A DNA stretch of 64,000 nt, taken from positions 2,611,001 through 2,675,000 of the forward strand of contig CP129466.1 in assembly GCA_030583605.1 (NCBI GenBank), written 5' to 3'. The first letter of the stretch is position 1; each line of letters opens with the position of its first letter. The notes beneath the pieces are model-generated. The model was not told the origin of the DNA and did not search any database. It saw only the letters and a program-made list of their open reading frames with translations. This document shows positions 62,901-64,000 of this stretch, piece by piece. The position numbers and the translations under genes are program-made. The stretch comes from Gammaproteobacteria bacterium (GTDB taxonomy: Bacteria; Pseudomonadota; Gammaproteobacteria; Steroidobacterales; GCA-2729495).

Positions 62901-64000
62901 GGAGGTGCCGTCCGTCACGATGTGGTGGACCACCAGCACCAGGTCGTGCGCATCCGCGGCGCCGCGCAACAGGACGGCACGCAGCAGCGGCCCGGTGGCG
63001 AGATCGAAAGGCACGCGCGCGAGCGCGCTCGCCCGCCCGGCACGTTGCTGCTCCTCCACCGACTCGACCGTGATCGCGACCGGCAGGGTCGCGCGAATCT
63101 CCGGCCGCGGCTGGCCGTCGCGCGTCGGAAACACCGTGCGCAGCGCTTCGTGGCGCGCGACCAGCGCATCGAGCGCACGCTGCAGGCGGGCGGGATCGAG
63201 TGGCCCGGTGATGCGGATGGTCCAGGCGAGGTTGTAGGCCGGGCTCGCGGGATCGAGCTGCTCGAGGAACCACAGCCGCTCCTGGCCCCAGGACAGCGGC
63301 AGCACGCCGTCGCGCGGCACCGGCCGCAGGGGCAGCGGCGATGCCTCGCCCGCCGCGCGGATGCGCCGTGCCAGCGCAGCGACCGTCGGCTCCGCGAAGA
63401 GATCCTTCAGCGTCAACTGCGCACCCCAGTCGGCGCCGATGCGCGCCAGCACGCGCATCGCCAGCAATGACTGGCCACCGAGATCGAAGAAGCTGTCGTC
63501 AGGGCCTACGGGCACGCCACCCAGCGCCTGCGACCAGCGGGCTGCAATGCGTGCCTCCAGCGGGTCGCTGCACTCGCGCGCCATGCGGCGCGGAGCCGAC
63601 GGTTCCGGAAGTGCATCGCGATCGACCTTGCCGCTCGGCGTGAGCGGCAGGCGTTCCAGCACCACCCAGGCAGCGGGCCGCATGAACGCCGGCAGGCGCT
63701 CGGCCGCCTGCGCGCGCAGGGCATCGGGGTCGGGCACGACGCCGGCCACGTAGGCGATGAGCCGGGCGGCGTCGCCTTCACCGCGCAGCACGACCGCCGC
63801 ATCGGCCACCCCGTCACAGGCCCGCAGCACCGCCTCGATCTCGCCGGGCTCCAGCCGGAACCCGCGCAGCTTCAGTTGCCGGTCCATGCGGCCGAGGCAC
63901 TCGAGGTTGCCGTCCGGGAGGCAACGCGCAAGATCACCGCTGCGATACAGTCGGGCGCCCGCCTGCGTTGCGAACGGATCGGGCGGAAAGCGCTCCGCGG
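56952..64000 (-). CDS. NRPS, 5' part outside the window: (A)-T-C-A-T-C-A-T
   Basis: The reading frame is open to the window edge; the part before residue 63887 encodes the A7 motif LYRSGDL, so the gene starts outside. Visible order: end of an A domain, T (LGGQSL, Ser codon at 63468-63470), C (HHIVTDG), A, T, C (HHIISDG), A, T. The middle A domain reads D-V-G-E-L-V-S-I-D at the code positions by eye, near the ornithine code DVGEIGSID. The last A domain is the atypical PQG type also found in the next protein. No epimerase or thioesterase. Feeds the following NRPS, whose start overlaps its stop. Confidence 0.92.
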   Translation of the reverse strand, partial: AERFPPDPFATQAGARLYRSGDLARCLPDGNLECLGRMDRQLKLRGFRLEPGEIEAVLRACDGVADAAVVLRGEGDAARLIAYVAGVVPDPDALRAQAAERLPAFMRPAAWVVLERLPLTPSGKVDRDALPEPSAPRRMARECSDPLEARIAARWSQALGGVPVGPDDSFFDLGGQSLLAMRVLARIGADWGAQLTLKDLFAEPTVAALARRIRAAGEASPLPLRPVPRDGVLPLSWGQERLWFLEQLDPASPAYNLAWTIRITGPLDPARLQRALDALVARHEALRTVFPTRDGQPRPEIRATLPVAITVESVEEQQRAGRASALARVPFDLATGPLLRAVLLRGAADAHDLVLVVHHIVTDGTSNAILFRELAALYAGTTLPPLPVQYVDYAAWQRDWLEGERSRRQLGYWLERLAGAPPALVLPADWPRPAEQRFRGAWIWRTLAPERAGELRAFARRRGCTLYTLLLAAFKVLLTRYSGQTDLVVGTPVAARPHPDLEGLVGLFVNTVVLRTDAAGDPSFEEFLGRVRTTALDAFAHQDLPFERLVERLKPERSLARAPVFQVMFNLVPIPERTLAGGAVGFRLGRLLDHGVSTFDLTLTVGEHAGELELIFEFDTDLFLARTIECMADAYECLIDGLLRHPDTPISGLPLLTPAAAAHSDRALAGARASVPEHETVLSLFAAQVARRAGAVALVGEGRQVTYAELDAEAGRIARRLRVLGCGRGSRVGICLPRGPRLLTALLGVLRAGAAYVPLDPEYPVERLRLMAEDAGLSLVIGAGHALTVPGVPVFDPADDPTRFAAEPGHTPADTVRADDPAYLIYTSGSTGRPKGVVVSHGNLAATFRGWERVYALGPDDVHLQMASASFDVFAGDWVRALLSGARLVFCPRETLLDPARLYGVLTAERISVAEFVPAVIRVLSAWAGQESCRLPPLRLLIVGSDTWYAHEYRALRAACAASTRIVNSYGVAEATIDSTWFEYAAEPAADDTRAVPLGQPFPQVALHILDARGQPVPVGVGGELWIGGAGVAAGYHGLDELTAERFVATGWPGGGRRYRTGDRARWRADGVVEFLGRMDGQLKLRGFRVEPGEVEAALGSIPGVAGCAVGVRETGPGDERLVAWVVAATGAQVEPARLRSALAEQLPGYMVPGEFVVVAQLPLTANGKLDRARLPAPRWGEGSGEVSGRVAPRNALEEALAGLFGEVLGRGVGIHDDFFALGGHSLLATRLIARIRDALEVEVALRELFERPTVAGLAGALGGARLRGSAVERRGGHDEELPLSYPQQRLWFLERLQPGGAAYHLHAAYRLRGELRVEALQRALAAVLARHEALRTVFVERAGEPRQRVLAQLAVAVGVESALGWSEAALGQRLLEWVQQPFDLERGPLLRVQVFECGGAERVLLVVMHHIISDGWSLSVLLRELSAGYAAALAGREPGWAALPVQYGDYAEWQRRELSGARLGEELAWWRAALAGAPTRLDLPTDRPRPAVQAFRGAWHSLRIEAAVARDIRRLAHSERATVFMVLLAAFEVVLARYSGAEDFLVGTPVAGRSRTELEGLVGFFVGTLVLRARVAGDPAFGELLGRVKRTALDAYAHAELPFERLVEELRPERSRAMSPLVQVLFAYHNQPRQHLVLEGNEITDLVIANPRVKFDLSLHVADDAEGYVVSVAYDTDLFDGLTVEGMLSGFAGVLRAVGERSQLRVSEVVLSSGAVTERLRRVPAAVPAADARGTLAERLAAQAAATPERTAVVWADGSWSYGELWPQVQAVAARIVAAAGAGAGRIGLLLGHDGAMVTGLLGTLAAGKSYVPLDAYAPGARNERLIAGAGVQAVVTDAQRLGQAPWLGESALAVVVLDGEDLRVAVRDVAAAAAPVAAPVDAGSEAYVLYTSGTTGEPQGVVQSQGNVLGQVGLWVRSLGLTTADRLSLFSGYGYDAAVQDLFGALLTGASVHLHDLRGAQSAPELIDRIAAERVSVLHLTPTVYRHLFGGRVTCTQDLSAVRLVVLGGEPARRSDLELFKVRFRRGARLVNGLGLTESTMGLQFVADHDTRVLGEGLPVGRAVAGVEARLLDAQGREGGWRGELALVGEYITPGYLGDAGRTARRLRRLADGRVLLRTGDLVRRLPDGELLHVGRVDRQVQIRGMRVEPAELEAALGALLPGSECAVVARADPAGEPMLVAYLAGAECGDEAALRAGLRARLPEYLLPSALVWLAALPRRANGKLDEGALPPPQAPAAGAALPRDERERRLAQLWGELLGRERIGVHDDFFALGGHSLLATRLIARLRDAFAVELPLIALFEHPTVAGLAARIAAIERDAPVLGEGLPPIRRQPRGGTPRPDRPR
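57060..60971. repeat. Long near-identical block within NRPS gene 1
   Basis: Partner of 50662-54561. The shared edge at 60971/54561 falls inside the A domain just before the [11 protein letters not shown] segment, so the substrate-binding halves of the two A domains differ while everything after is shared. Confidence 0.85.

Overview
The window is high-GC, densely packed DNA (roughly two thirds G+C by eye). Tight operons with 4-bp start/stop overlaps, ExbB/ExbD/TonB-like envelope genes, outer-membrane barrels, lipoproteins, REP-type repeats and several C-terminal sorting signals (PEP/VPLPA-CTERM and GlyGly-CTERM-like) all point to a Gram-negative bacterium, most likely a free-living gammaproteobacterium. 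The order cannot be fixed from the sequence alone.

Layout. 0-5.7 kb: two paralogous secreted proteins with different C-terminal sorting tails, an alpha/beta-hydrolase-like protein and an SDR reductase. 5.7-11.9 kb: housekeeping-type genes (tRNA-Ala(CGC), an adrenodoxin-type ferredoxin, a LOG-family protein) and an OmpR-type two-component system. The two-component system faces a 35-residue membrane protein across three 10-bp-spaced GTTACA repeats. 12.0-14.3 kb: a red chlorophyll catabolite reductase-like protein diverging from an alpha/beta-hydrolase and a thioredoxin-like 2Fe-2S ferredoxin. 15.4-18.7 kb: a four-gene operon of two TIGR04282/TIGR04283-type transferases, a radical SAM enzyme and a UbiA prenyltransferase.

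18.7-28.7 kb (minus strand) is one long operon: TlpA-like thioredoxin, a coiled-coil protein, two large TPR proteins, a TPR lipoprotein, a small exported protein, ExbB, two ExbD proteins and an AgmX/TonB-like protein. Its leader carries a clear GEMM-I (cyclic di-GMP) riboswitch at about 28610-28708. I read this as a c-di-GMP-controlled, proton-motive-force-driven trans-envelope machine, and it is the most exciting single finding here.

29.1-45.8 kb: a redox and envelope block. It holds ApbE, a multicopper oxidase with a partner secreted protein, a DUF3570/DUF4266/TlpA/OMP/SH3-barrel group, and an HzsA-related di-haem lipoprotein diverging from two further c-type haem proteins and a Tat-exported DUF1501-like protein. 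46-49.7 kb: a CPBP protease whose start abuts a 92-bp palindromic element, a PEP-CTERM cohesin-like protein, and a divergent subtilase-like protein ending in dockerin-type repeats. 49.9-64 kb: FolE, then two NRPS genes (the second truncated by the window edge) that share a 3.9-kb near-identical block.

Several intergenic regions hold non-coding repeats: a 123-124-bp element family with complementary ends, REP/REPIN-like copies, and other inverted repeats. No rRNA, CRISPR array, transposase or integrase gene was seen.
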